A stretch of 64,000 nucleotides of DNA from an uncultured Paracoccaceae bacterium (GTDB lineage Bacteria > Pseudomonadota > Alphaproteobacteria > Rhodobacterales > Rhodobacteraceae): NCBI GenBank assembly GCA_951812305.1, contig CATOSB010000008.1, positions 372,001-436,000 of the forward strand. The letters are read 5' to 3'. Of the stretch, positions 1-8,002 are shown in pieces (within the stretch, counting starts at the first letter, position 1; each line of letters starts with the position of its first letter). The notes beneath the pieces were generated by a model. It searched no databases. It saw nothing but the letters and a program-made list of their open reading frames with translations, and had not been told where the DNA came from. The position numbers were made by a program, and so were the translations under genes.

Positions 1-1420
1 GGCCCGGGCCGCCGTGAACCATATGGGGCAGGGGGGAGCCGTGGCCGGTCGCCTCATCCGCGCTGTCGCGGTTGTTGATGTAAATGCGACCGTGGTGGCT
101 GGCGCTTTGCAGCACGATCTGGCGCGCGGTGTCGGTGTCGTGGGTGAAAAGCGAGGCGACGAGAGAGCCTTCGCCCCGGTTCGCCAGTTCGGCGGCATGG
201 GCCGGATCGCGGTATTCCATGATCGTGGAAACCGGGCCGAATGCTTCTGTGCGGTGGATTTCAGTGGCCGTGTCGGGGTCGGTACAATGAAACAGGATCG
301 GCGCAAGAAACGCGCCGGCGCCGTCGGGATGGTCGCCCTCGAATACACGTTCGGCTTCGGTGCCGATGATGGCGGATTTCTCAAGCACATCGGCACGTTG
401 GGCGCTGGAAATCAGCGCGCCCATTCTTGTTTCGCGGTCGCGCGGATCGCCGATCCGCGTTGCCTTCAGCCTTGCGGACAGCGCCTCGATCACAGGGGCG
501 GCATCCGGCACGATCAGGCGACGCATGGCGGTGCATTTCTGGCCTGCCTTGGTGGTGATCTCCGCGGTGGCCTCCTTTATGAAGAGGTCGAATTCGGGGG
601 TTCCGGGCGCCGCATCGGGGCCGAGGATTGCGGCGTTAAGGGAGTCTTGCTCGGCAATGAACGGCACCGCGCCAGACAGGATCGCGGGCGTCGATTTCAG
701 CATCAAGGCGGTGTCTGCAGAGCCGGTGAAACTGACCACATCCTGCCCGTCGAGCCGGTCAAGCAGATCGCCGGTCGAGCCGCAGATCAGTTGCAGCGCA
801 CCACCGGGAAGCACGCCGCTTTCGATGATCATACGCACGCATAACTCGGTCACGTAACAGCTGTTCGACGCTGGTTTGACGATGGCAGGCATCCCGGCGA
901 GCAAGGTCGGCGCGAGCTTCTCAAGCATTCCCCAGACGGGGAAATTGAAAGCGTTGATATGGACCGCAACGCCCTGTTTTGGAACGGCAATATGCCGCCC
1001 CAAGAAGGTGCTGTTTCGCGACAATTGTTCCACCGGGCCGTCGAGATAGACATGCGCATCCGGCATTTCGCGCCGCCCCTTGGAGGCAAAGACAAAACTC
1101 GCGCCGATGCCGCCATCGATGTCGATCAGATGGTCCTTCTGCGTCGCGCCGGTGTTGAAGGAGAGGTCGTAAAGCGGATCTTTTCTCTCCGACAGATACA
1201 TCGCCAGCGCTTTCAGCATGCGCGCGCGGTCGTGGAAGGTCATCGCGCGCAGAGCGGGGCCGCCGACGTCGCGCGCGTATGAAAGCATCGCGGCCGTTTC
1301 GGGCACACCACCGGCCTCGGCAATCACCTCGCCTGTGATCGCGCTGGCAATCGGGCGCGCGCCGGATCCGGGAGGCACCCAGCGACCGGCGGCATAGGAG
1401 TTGATTTGCAGGGCGCTCAT
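1..1420 (-). CDS. paaZ: PaaZ, oxepin-CoA hydrolase / aldehyde dehydrogenase, 3' end beyond window
   Basis: The reading frame opens at the ATG at 1420 and stays open to the window edge, giving about 473 residues of an aldehyde dehydrogenase domain. Visible motifs are the cofactor-site FTGSAD, the general-base region FIAEQDSLN and the nucleophile region KAGQKCTAMRR. In PaaZ this domain oxidises the semialdehyde released after ring opening of oxepin-CoA; the ring-opening MaoC-like hydratase domain is C-terminal in the family and would lie beyond base 1, so the two-domain structure is not shown here. The gene is divergent from paaI-paaK, which supports the assignment over a generic dehydrogenase. 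The N-terminus (MSALQINSYAAGRW) fits the PaaZ pattern. Confidence 0.93.
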   Translation of the reverse strand, partial: MSALQINSYAAGRWVPPGSGARPIASAITGEVIAEAGGVPETAAMLSYARDVGGPALRAMTFHDRARMLKALAMYLSERKDPLYDLSFNTGATQKDHLIDIDGGIGASFVFASKGRREMPDAHVYLDGPVEQLSRNSTFLGRHIAVPKQGVAVHINAFNFPVWGMLEKLAPTLLAGMPAIVKPASNSCYVTELCVRMIIESGVLPGGALQLICGSTGDLLDRLDGQDVVSFTGSADTALMLKSTPAILSGAVPFIAEQDSLNAAILGPDAAPGTPEFDLFIKEATAEITTKAGQKCTAMRRLIVPDAAPVIEALSARLKATRIGDPRDRETRMGALISSAQRADVLEKSAIIGTEAERVFEGDHPDGAGAFLAPILFHCTDPDTATEIHRTEAFGPVSTIMEYRDPAHAAELANRGEGSLVASLFTHDTDTARQIVLQSASHHGRIYINNRDSADEATGHGSPLPHMVHGGPG

Positions 1421-1521
1421 GGGCAGTCTCCGGCTTTAGGTGGCTGGACGCGGGGCCGGTCGAAATGTAACAGATTATCGGAATGTTGCACAATCTTGTA
1501 ACGTATCCGGGGCGAGAAAGC
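1421..1521. promoter_or_regulatory. Divergent paaZ / paaI-paaK promoter region with TGTAACA motifs
   Basis: This 101-bp gap separates two divergent paa units. It contains TGTAACA at 1466-1472 and TGTAACG at 1497-1503, with starts exactly 31 bp apart (about three helical turns), and a related TGTTGCA at 1484-1490. The same heptamer, with one half inverted, recurs at 31-bp spacing in front of paaA at 7923-7960. The shared pattern suggests one regulator acting on both promoters. The protein is not encoded in this window, and the motif does not look like the PaaR palindrome I know from other proteobacteria, so its identity is open. Confidence 0.45.
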
Positions 1522-1956
1522 ATGACACCGCAGGAACGGGCCGAGAAATCTGCAGATGCGATGTGGGCAAGCGATGATGCTTCGCGCTGGTTTGGAATTG
1601 AACTGGTTGAGGTGGCGCCAGGGCGCGCGGTCACAAGGCTGGTGGTGGAACGCCATCATACAAACGGGCACGATATCTGCCACGGCGGCGTGATTTTCAG
1701 CCTGGCCGACAGCGCCTTTGCCTTCGCCTGCAATTCCTACAATCGGGTCGCCGTGGCGCAACACAACACGATCAGTTTCATTGCGCCGGGGCAATTGGGC
1801 GATGAACTGACCGCCACCGCGCGGGAAATCAGCGTCAGCGGGCGCAGCGGCATTTACGACGTGCAGGTGTCGCGTGGCGATGGCACGGTGATCGCCGAAA
1901 TGCGCGGCTGTTCGCGCGCGTTGAAAGGCCAGCATTTTGAGGAGGACGTGCCATGA
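1522..1956 (+). CDS. paaI: PaaI, hydroxyphenylacetyl-CoA thioesterase
   Basis: A hotdog-fold thioesterase of 144 residues. The conserved stretch HDICHGGVIFSLADSAFAFA is typical of PaaI, which hydrolyses stalled aryl-CoA intermediates of phenylacetate breakdown and frees coenzyme A. I chose the ATG at 1522 (MTPQERAEKSADAMW) over an upstream in-frame ATG at 1483. It gives the usual family length and follows GGCGAGAAAG, while the longer form would run through the promoter motifs. Its stop overlaps the paaK start by four bases (ATGA), so the two are probably translationally coupled. Confidence 0.9.
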   Translation: MTPQERAEKSADAMWASDDASRWFGIELVEVAPGRAVTRLVVERHHTNGHDICHGGVIFSLADSAFAFACNSYNRVAVAQHNTISFIAPGQLGDELTATAREISVSGRSGIYDVQVSRGDGTVIAEMRGCSRALKGQHFEEDVP

Positions 1957-3251
1957 AAGACCTGACACCGGATCGGGCCAGTCTGGACCCGATTGAATTT
2001 GCGAGCCGCGATGAGATCGAAGCATTGCAGTTGGAGCGTTTGCGTCGGTCGCTGGCGCGGGCCTATGAAAAAGTGCCCCATTACAAAGCGAAATTCGATG
2101 ACGCGGGGGTTCATCCGGACGATTTGAAATCGCTCGCCGATCTGTCGAAGTTTCCGTTCACCGTGAAGGATGATCTGCGGCAGAATTATCCCTTTGGCTT
2201 GTTCGCGGAGCCGATGGAGAATATCGCGCGGGTTCATGCGTCCTCTGGCACGACCGGCAAACCGACAGTGGTGGGTTATACCGCAGGCGACGTGGATCGC
2301 TGGGCAGAACTGGTCGCCCGGTCCATGCGCGCATCGGGCACGCGCCCCGGCAGCCTCGTGCATGTCGCCTATGGCTATGGGCTGTTTACGGGTGGTCTGG
2401 GCGCGCATTACGGGGCGGAGAAGCTCGGGTGTACCGTGGTGCCGGTGTCGGGCGGGATGACGCCGCGCCAGGTCACGCTGATCGAGGATTTCAAGCCCCA
2501 GACGATCATGGTGACGCCGTCATACATGCTGAACATTCTGGAGGAATATAAGCGGCAGGGTTTGGACCCGCGTGGATCGTCTCTGGAGGTTGGAATTTTC
2601 GGTGCCGAGCCCTGGACCAACGCGATGCGGCGCGAAGTCGAAGAGGCGTTCGACATGCACGCCGTTGATATCTATGGGCTTTCCGAGGTGATGGGGCCGG
2701 GTGTGGCGAATGAATGCGTCGAGACCAAGGATGGTTTGCACATTTGGGAAGATCACTTCCTGCCCGAGATCATCGACCCGGAGACGGGCGAGGTGCTGCC
2801 CGATGGCGAGATGGGGGAGCTGGTCTTCACGACGCTCACGAAAGAGGCGATGCCGATCATCCGCTATCGCACCCGCGATTTGACCCGGCTATTGCCGGGG
2901 ACGGCACGCACGATGCGACGGATGGAGAAGGTGACGGGGCGCAGTGATGACATGATCATCCTGCGCGGCGTGAATGTTTTTCCGACCCAGATCGAGGAAT
3001 GCCTTCTGGCGGTGCCGGGTCTTGCACCGCACTTTCAGATCGTTCTGTCGCGGGACGGTGTGATGGATCACATGGCGGTCCATTGCGAACCGGTGCAGGG
3101 TGGGTCTTCACGCGGGCTGGCGGAAGCACTAGGCAAGCGGATCAAGGATGTGGTTGGAGTTTCGGCCGAGATTGTCGTTGCCGACGAAGGTGGCGTCGAG
3201 CGCAGTCAGGGCAAGGCGCGTCGGGTCGTGGACAACCGGCCCAGGGAGTGA
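1953..3251 (+). CDS. paaK: PaaK, phenylacetate-CoA ligase
   Basis: 432 residues, the usual size for the small phenylacetate-CoA ligases. It activates phenylacetate to phenylacetyl-CoA with ATP, the first committed step of the aerobic hybrid pathway. The P-loop-like AMP-binding motif SSGTTGKPTVVGY lies near residue 95, the YGLSEVMGPG segment near residue 236, and the C-terminal AMP-binding lid carries the GRSDDMIILRGVNVFP motif. It starts inside the paaI stop codon and converges on paaE, with a strong inverted-repeat region between the two stops. Confidence 0.95.
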   Translation: MKDLTPDRASLDPIEFASRDEIEALQLERLRRSLARAYEKVPHYKAKFDDAGVHPDDLKSLADLSKFPFTVKDDLRQNYPFGLFAEPMENIARVHASSGTTGKPTVVGYTAGDVDRWAELVARSMRASGTRPGSLVHVAYGYGLFTGGLGAHYGAEKLGCTVVPVSGGMTPRQVTLIEDFKPQTIMVTPSYMLNILEEYKRQGLDPRGSSLEVGIFGAEPWTNAMRREVEEAFDMHAVDIYGLSEVMGPGVANECVETKDGLHIWEDHFLPEIIDPETGEVLPDGEMGELVFTTLTKEAMPIIRYRTRDLTRLLPGTARTMRRMEKVTGRSDDMIILRGVNVFPTQIEECLLAVPGLAPHFQIVLSRDGVMDHMAVHCEPVQGGSSRGLAEALGKRIKDVVGVSAEIVVADEGGVERSQGKARRVVDNRPRE

Positions 3252-3463
3252 TGGCGTCTGAATGTGTGCTTTCAGCACGCTCGTTTGAGCCCGTACTCGG
3301 CTTCGCCTCCGAGCGGGCAGTGCGAGGGTGTTCCACCCCCTCGTGCTCCCCCGCCGTACTTTTGACCAAGAAGAAACCGGATCCTCCTTCTTCTTGGTCA
3401 CAAATACGGCGGGGGTCTGGGGGCTGGCCCCCAGCCGGTCGGATTTGCGCAAGCAATTCGACA
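3252..3463. repeat. Intergenic inverted-repeat cluster between convergent paaK and paaE
   Basis: Three palindromes fill this gap. A small hairpin is at 3323-3344 (CGAGGG/CCCTCG arms). A long inverted repeat pairs 3349-3375 with 3389-3414; each arm reads, towards the centre, CCGCCGTA(C/T)TT then GACCAAGAAGAA. A GC-rich hairpin follows at 3417-3434 (CTGGGGGC/GCCCCCAG). The long repeat can fold on either strand, which suits a bidirectional terminator for paaK and paaE. The arm sequence recurs at 26817-26838 and in part at 22541, so it is a dispersed element rather than a unique terminator. Confidence 0.7.
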
Positions 3464-4531
3464 CTACTGGTCGTAATCCACCACGACTTTCGGCGTCACC
3501 GGCACTGACTGGCAGGTCAGGATATAACCGGCGCGCACCTCGTAATCTTCCAGCGCGTGGTTGGAGATCATTTCGACCTCGCCCTCGATGAGTTTTGCGC
3601 GGCAGGTGGAGCACACACCGGCGCGGCAGGCATAGGGCGCGTCGAGTGACTGCGCATTGGCGGCGTCAAGCAAGGTCGTGCCGTCCATCGGCAATGCGAT
3701 ATTGCGGGTGCGGCCATCGAGCGTGACGATGGCCTCGCCGTCGGTTTTTTCCGATATTGCCGAGGCGGTGGGTTTCTTTAGCCGCCCGGGTTGACCGGAT
3801 TTGAACAGTTCGACCTTGATCTGATCGCGGGCCATGCCCGCGTCTTCGAGCGCCGCGCGGACCGTCAGCATCATCGGTTCCGGCCCGCAGATAAAGGCTG
3901 TGTCGGCGGCGGCGACATCGACCCAATGTGAGAAGAGGGCGGCGCATTTTTCGGGTGTCAGGATGCCGGTGAAGAGGTCGATGTCCTGACTGTCGGCTTC
4001 AAGCATGTGAATGACATTGAGCCGCCCGAGATAGGTGTTTTTCAGATCCTCCAGTTCCTCACGGAACATGATCGTGGCCACGGCGCGGTTTGCGTAGATC
4101 AGAGTGAATTCGCTTTGCGGTTCGCGGGCGAGGACAGTTTTCAGGATCGACAGGACCGGCGTTATGCCCGAACCACCCGCGAAGCCGAGATAATGTTTGG
4201 GATTATCCGGCTCGATCGGGGTGAAGAATCGCCCGGCTGGGGGCATCGCCTCTAGCGTCATTCCGGGTTGAAGCTCGCTATTGGCCCAGGTCGAGAATGC
4301 GCCCCCTTCGACGCGTTTGATGCCGATTCTGATCGCGTTCTCGTCGAGCCCGGTGCAGATCGAATAGTTGCGGCGCAACTCTGTGCCGTCGAAGTCGCGG
4401 CGGAATGTCAGGTATTGGCCCTGAGTGAAGCCGAAAATATCGGGCTCTTCGGGTTTCAGCGTTACGACAACGGCGTCGCGGATGGTTTTTTCAACATCGG
4501 TGACGGTCAGGGGATGAAAACTTGGGGCCAT
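3464..4531 (-). CDS. paaE: PaaE, reductase subunit of 1,2-phenylacetyl-CoA epoxidase
   Basis: 355 residues in the order ferredoxin-reductase then plant-type ferredoxin. The FAD-binding motif RRNYSICTG sits near residue 53, the NAD-binding motif GFAGGSGITPVLS near 117 and CGPEPMM near 215. A C-terminal [2Fe-2S] cluster is built from YACRAGVCSTC plus a final Cys in LTCQS. It passes electrons from NAD(P)H to the PaaA diiron centre. It is the last gene of the paaA-E operon and starts one base after the paaD stop, and its size and domain order match characterised PaaE proteins. Confidence 0.96.
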   Translation of the reverse strand: MAPSFHPLTVTDVEKTIRDAVVVTLKPEEPDIFGFTQGQYLTFRRDFDGTELRRNYSICTGLDENAIRIGIKRVEGGAFSTWANSELQPGMTLEAMPPAGRFFTPIEPDNPKHYLGFAGGSGITPVLSILKTVLAREPQSEFTLIYANRAVATIMFREELEDLKNTYLGRLNVIHMLEADSQDIDLFTGILTPEKCAALFSHWVDVAAADTAFICGPEPMMLTVRAALEDAGMARDQIKVELFKSGQPGRLKKPTASAISEKTDGEAIVTLDGRTRNIALPMDGTTLLDAANAQSLDAPYACRAGVCSTCRAKLIEGEVEMISNHALEDYEVRAGYILTCQSVPVTPKVVVDYDQ

Positions 4532-4532
4532 G

Positions 4533-5027
4533 TCAGATGCACTTGAAATAGTCGAAGGGTTCCAGACAGGTATCGCAGCGCCATTGCGCCTTGCACGGGG
4601 TGGAGCCGAACTGGCTGATCCGCGTCAGATCGGTCGATTGGCAGCGCGGGCAGCGGTTGGGGCCTGCCGCATTGGGCGGTGCGATGCCGTATTTCTCTAA
4701 CGCGGTACGGCCTTTGGCGGAGAGCCAGTCAGTCGTCCAGGGCGGCGACAACTGGCGCTTTATCGCGACATTGGCGATGCCCGCGTCATGGAGCGCGTTT
4801 TCGATATCCATGTTTATGACGGCAGTGGCGGGGCAGCCGGAATAGGTGGGCGTGACGGTGATTTCGAGTGTGTCTCCGGCTTGCGTGACAGCGCGAATTG
4901 CGCCGAGATCCACAAGCGATATGGCTGGTATTTCGGGGTCCGGGATGCCTTCAAGGATGTGCCAGATGTCGCTGAATGACATGCCCTCGGCAGGCTCCTG
5001 CCCGGGGGTATTCCCTGCCGCTACCAT
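4533..5027 (-). CDS. paaD: PaaD, phenylacetyl-CoA epoxidase Fe-S maturation subunit
   Basis: A MIP18/DUF59-type domain (IPDPEIPAISLVDLGAI, then TPTYSGCPAT) is followed by a C-terminal zinc-ribbon-like module with CPRC and CDTC pairs, ending in the family-typical EPFDYFKCI. PaaD is needed for assembly or activity of the epoxidase. Three in-frame ATGs are possible: 5057 (37-base overlap with paaC), 5027 (7-base overlap, 164 residues) and 4982 (149 residues, preceded by CAGGAG). I favour 5027 because it gives a length close to the E. coli protein, but the start is uncertain. Confidence 0.92.
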   Translation of the reverse strand: MVAAGNTPGQEPAEGMSFSDIWHILEGIPDPEIPAISLVDLGAIRAVTQAGDTLEITVTPTYSGCPATAVINMDIENALHDAGIANVAIKRQLSPPWTTDWLSAKGRTALEKYGIAPPNAAGPNRCPRCQSTDLTRISQFGSTPCKAQWRCDTCLEPFDYFKCI

Positions 5028-5755
5028 GTGGCCCCCGGATGCGTGCGTTGCAACCATTGCATTTCCGCCAAAAGGTAGCCGAGATGTTCGGAATGTTGGC
5101 CTGTTTTTCCGCCCTGATGGGCGAAGTCGGTTTCGGGAAGGTTGAGTGTGCCGACGGTTTCCAATTGCTTCACGGTGCTCATCCAGTCGGCACGCAGGTC
5201 GGCAGGGTCCACGCCAAATTCGGCGTCTACGTCGTCGCGGGTGAACATTTCACCGGTATAGGGCCAAAGGTCATCGAGCGCGGCCTGCATCCGGCTATGG
5301 CTTTCCTCTGAACCGTCGGAGAGACGGACACAAAGATCGGTGGAGCGTTCAAGGTGATATGCGGTTTCCTTGGCTGTCTTTGCCGCAATTTCGGCGATGC
5401 GAGGGTCGTTATGTGCGGCAAGCCGCGCCAGCAATGGTTTGGAATATGCGTCGAACAGAAATTGCCGCATGATCGTGGATGCGAATTCGCCGTTTGGGCG
5501 TTCGACCAACAAGAGATTGCGGTATTCATGGCTGTCACGCAGGAAGGCGAGGTCGTCGGCTGTGCGCCCCTTGCCTTCAACCTCGGCGGCGTATTCCAGC
5601 CAAAGCGTCGCCTGTCCGATCAGGTCCAGCGCCGTGTTGGCCAGCGCGATGTCTTCTTCCAGATAGGGGCCATGCCCGCACCATTCGCTGACGCGGTGGC
5701 CGAGGATCAGAACGCTGTCGCCGAGGCGCAGGAGGTATTCGAGTTTACCGCTCAC
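5021..5755 (-). CDS. paaC: PaaC, structural subunit of phenylacetyl-CoA epoxidase
   Basis: 244 residues, ferritin-like fold without the catalytic iron; it pairs with PaaA to form the epoxidase core. Recognisable segments include LGDSVLILGHRVSEWCGHGP, DLIGQATLWLEYAAE and KETAYHLERSTDL. A long open frame runs upstream to 6016, but that stretch is out-of-frame paaB sequence. The GTG at 5755 is chosen because it overlaps the paaB stop as GTGA and the product then begins MSGKLEYLLRLGD, as in homologues. It overlaps the likely paaD start by seven bases. Confidence 0.94.
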   Translation of the reverse strand: MSGKLEYLLRLGDSVLILGHRVSEWCGHGPYLEEDIALANTALDLIGQATLWLEYAAEVEGKGRTADDLAFLRDSHEYRNLLLVERPNGEFASTIMRQFLFDAYSKPLLARLAAHNDPRIAEIAAKTAKETAYHLERSTDLCVRLSDGSEESHSRMQAALDDLWPYTGEMFTRDDVDAEFGVDPADLRADWMSTVKQLETVGTLNLPETDFAHQGGKTGQHSEHLGYLLAEMQWLQRTHPGATW

Positions 5756-6036
5756 ATCGCCCCCACGTCGTCGGGAATGTCGAAAAATGTCGGGTGGCGA
5801 TAGACCTTGTCTTCCGCCGGATCGAAGAGGGGGCCTTTTTCCGAGGGGCTTGTCGCCGTGATTTCGGATGATGGGACGACCCAGATCGAAACCCCTTCCT
5901 TGCGGCGGGTATAGACATCGCGCGCTGCCATGATCGCCTGTTCGGCGTCCGCCGCGTGCAGGCTTCCGACATGGCGGTGGTTCAGGCCATGCTGGCCACG
6001 GATAAAGATTTCCCACAGGGGTAATTCGCTAGCCAT
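5752..6036 (-). CDS. paaB: PaaB, small subunit of phenylacetyl-CoA epoxidase
   Basis: 94 residues beginning MASELPLWEIFIRGQHGLNHRHVGSL in frame, a near-signature PaaB N-terminus. PaaB bridges PaaAC dimers in the epoxidase. The ATG at 6036 is preceded by GGAGAAG at a good distance; the longer in-frame extension to 6069 lies inside the upstream VOC gene and is unlikely. The start overlaps the VOC-gene stop by eight bases and the stop overlaps paaC (GTGA), so it is embedded in a tightly coupled operon. Confidence 0.95.
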   Translation of the reverse strand: MASELPLWEIFIRGQHGLNHRHVGSLHAADAEQAIMAARDVYTRRKEGVSIWVVPSSEITATSPSEKGPLFDPAEDKVYRHPTFFDIPDDVGAM

Positions 6037-6409
6037 GAGTCGTCTTCTCCTCATCGAGTATTTGCGCAAATGCGATGCAATGCCCGTCGGGGTCGTAAAC
6101 CGCGAAGTCCCTGCAATTGTACCATTGGTCGACCGGGGCCCCGGTGACTTCGATGCCTTTTGCCACTAATCTGGCATTCAGCCCATCGACGTCCTTGGTA
6201 TAGGCGTAAAGGTTCCAGCGACCGCCAGCGGTTGCGGATTTTTCGCCCTCTTGCAGCATTACTGGCACCTGACCCATTTGCAGGATCGCAACCCGGATCG
6301 GCGGATCGTTCCAGACACCCTGATCAGCGAAGCCGAGGCTTTGATAGAACGCCATTGAGCGTTCGAAATCCGTCACCTGAAGGACAGTCATCGAATGGGT
6401 CAATGTCAT
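6029..6409 (-). CDS. VOC/glyoxalase-family protein inside the paa operon
   Basis: 126 residues with the vicinal-oxygen-chelate pattern: MTVLQVTDFERSMAFYQSLGF at the N-terminus and YDPDGHCIAF near the C-terminus, i.e. a single betaalphabetabetabeta pair. Such proteins act as dioxygenases, lyases, isomerases or resistance proteins, so no reaction can be assigned. It starts with an ATGA overlap on the DUF3291 gene and its stop overlaps paaB, so it must be co-transcribed with the epoxidase subunits. The overlapping position between paaA and paaB suggests a role in phenylacetyl-CoA epoxidation or in dealing with reactive epoxide or oxepin products; that is inference. Confidence 0.85.
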   Translation of the reverse strand: MTLTHSMTVLQVTDFERSMAFYQSLGFADQGVWNDPPIRVAILQMGQVPVMLQEGEKSATAGGRWNLYAYTKDVDGLNARLVAKGIEVTGAPVDQWYNCRDFAVYDPDGHCIAFAQILDEEKTTHG

Positions 6410-6870
6410 TCGGCGGCCACGGCACAGCGGCGCCATGCGCCTTGTTCGACGAAATCCCAGCCGAAGGCATGATCGGTTGAACCGTGCCCGTCCTTGTGGG
6501 CGAGCCGGTCCATTGCTTCGACCAGCGTCGGGATATGTCCGTCTTCGATCCACCACATCACGAAATGCTGGCTTTTCATGACCTGAAACCATTCTGCGCG
6601 GCGTTCGTAAAACCGGGCGTGAACGGTGTTGAAAACATAGTTTCCCAGGCTTTCGATATCGTCCCAGACCGACATGTTCGGCAACATCGCCTCATCTCCG
6701 GGCACGTCAATGTCGGTGGCATTGCCACTGTCGGATTGCAGGCGCCACACGAACCCGGGTGACCGTTCGGCCAGCCCGTTGATCTGGTCGAGATTGTTCA
6801 TGAAATCGGCCATGCGCGGGTCGTCAAGATCATGCGCCGTATAGGCGACATTCAGTTCTGCGAGTTTCAT
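6406..6870 (-). CDS. DUF3291-domain protein inside the paa operon
   Basis: 154 residues matching my memory of DUF3291: an N-terminal MKLAELNVAYTAHDLDDPRM segment, FVWRLQ, then NMSVWDDIESLGNYV and HARFYERRAEWF, the conserved W...H...WF core, which resembles the dimeric alpha/beta-barrel (antibiotic-monooxygenase-like) fold. No catalytic function is established. Both ends use four-base overlaps: it begins within the paaA stop and ends within the VOC-gene start. Its stoichiometric coupling to PaaA makes a helper or protective role in the epoxidase step plausible but unproven. Confidence 0.85.
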   Translation of the reverse strand: MKLAELNVAYTAHDLDDPRMADFMNNLDQINGLAERSPGFVWRLQSDSGNATDIDVPGDEAMLPNMSVWDDIESLGNYVFNTVHARFYERRAEWFQVMKSQHFVMWWIEDGHIPTLVEAMDRLAHKDGHGSTDHAFGWDFVEQGAWRRCAVAAE

Positions 6871-7856
6871 TCAGCGGCCATCCTTGCGGTTCGTTTTTCT
6901 GCATTGGCCATCAGGCCCTCGCGCACCCATGCGCCTTCGTCCCAAGCCTTGACCCGCGCGCCAAGCCGTTCCTTGTTCATCGGGCCATTGCCGCGCAGGA
7001 CCTCGAAGAATTCTTCCCAGTCGGGTTCGGAAAAGTCGTAGCCGCCTTTTTTGTCGTTCCATTTCAGGTTCTTGTCGGGAATGGTGAGGCCAAGGTATTC
7101 AGCTTGTGGCGCGGTCTGGTCGACGAATTTCCGGCGCAGCTCGTCATTGGTGTTCATCTTGATTTTCCACGCCATCGACTGAGCGGAATGCACCGAGTCC
7201 TTGTCGGACGGGCCGAACATCATCAGCGACGGATACCAGAAGCGATTGAGCGCGTCCTGCGCCATCGCGCGCTGCGCCTCAGTTCCGTTCACCATTTTCA
7301 TCATGATGTCGAACCCCTGACGCTGGTGAAAGCTTTCTTCTTTGCAGATGCGGATCATCGCGCGGGAATAGGGACCGAAGGAACAGCGCTGCAACGGTAC
7401 CTGATTCATGATCGCGGCACCGTCCACAAGCCAGCCGATGGCGCCGATATCGGCCCATGTCAGTGTGGGATAGTTGAATATTGAACTATATTTCATCCGA
7501 CCGTCATGCAGCGCCTCGGTCAGTTCATCGCGGCTGACGCCCAAGGTCTCTGCGGCGCAGTAGAGATAAAGACCGTGGCCGGCCTCGTCCTGCACCTTGG
7601 CGATCAGGATGGCCTTGCGCGCCAGGCTGGGCGCGCGGGTGATCCAGTTGCCCTCTGGCAGTTGGCCGACGATTTCGGAATGTGCGTGCTGGCCGATCTG
7701 GCGGATCAGCGTTTTGCGATAACCCTCTGGCATCCAGTCTTTCGGTTCAATCTTTTCGCCGGCGTCGATACGATCCTGAAAGCGGGCTTCCTTGGCGCTC
7801 ATCTCGTCGCGGGATTTGACCGATTTGCCGGTGGATTTGACCATTTGCGCGTACAT
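6867..7856 (-). CDS. paaA: PaaA, catalytic diiron subunit of 1,2-phenylacetyl-CoA epoxidase
   Basis: 329 residues, slightly longer than E. coli PaaA because of an N-terminal extension. Two ExxH iron-ligand motifs are visible: DEAGHG (E91, H94) and EESFHQ (E174, H177). It inserts one oxygen atom into phenylacetyl-CoA to form the 1,2-epoxide. It is the first gene of a seven-gene minus-strand operon. The ATG at 7856 is used; M5 is a possible alternative. The upstream gap holds the TGTTACA/TGTAACA motif pair also seen in front of paaZ/paaI. Confidence 0.96.
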   Translation of the reverse strand: MYAQMVKSTGKSVKSRDEMSAKEARFQDRIDAGEKIEPKDWMPEGYRKTLIRQIGQHAHSEIVGQLPEGNWITRAPSLARKAILIAKVQDEAGHGLYLYCAAETLGVSRDELTEALHDGRMKYSSIFNYPTLTWADIGAIGWLVDGAAIMNQVPLQRCSFGPYSRAMIRICKEESFHQRQGFDIMMKMVNGTEAQRAMAQDALNRFWYPSLMMFGPSDKDSVHSAQSMAWKIKMNTNDELRRKFVDQTAPQAEYLGLTIPDKNLKWNDKKGGYDFSEPDWEEFFEVLRGNGPMNKERLGARVKAWDEGAWVREGLMANAEKRTARMAAE

Positions 7857-8002
7857 CGACGGGCCTCGCTGAACTGAAACTGGTCAGAAAATAGCGCATC
7901 GCGGCGGATGCATCAAACGAAATGTTACAAGATGCGCAGGAATCGGCAATTCGTGTAACATATCGCCGCAAAGTAACGTCATCCCGAATTGACGGCGAGA
8001 CG
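7857..8002. promoter_or_regulatory. paaA promoter region with paired TGTTACA / TGTAACA motif
   Basis: Intergenic between paaA and the zinc-ribbon gene, both read leftwards. TGTTACA at 7923-7929 and TGTAACA at 7954-7960 form an inverted pair whose starts are 31 bp apart. A further AGTAACG lies at 7971-7977. The pair sits 67-104 bp upstream of the paaA start, a reasonable position for an operator. The same heptamer at the same spacing occurs in the paaZ/paaI gap. The binding protein is unknown. Confidence 0.45.

Noticed and set aside
14..844. 276-residue plus-strand frame
   Set aside because: It is the antisense of paaZ; the opposite strand encodes a clear aldehyde dehydrogenase with its catalytic motifs.
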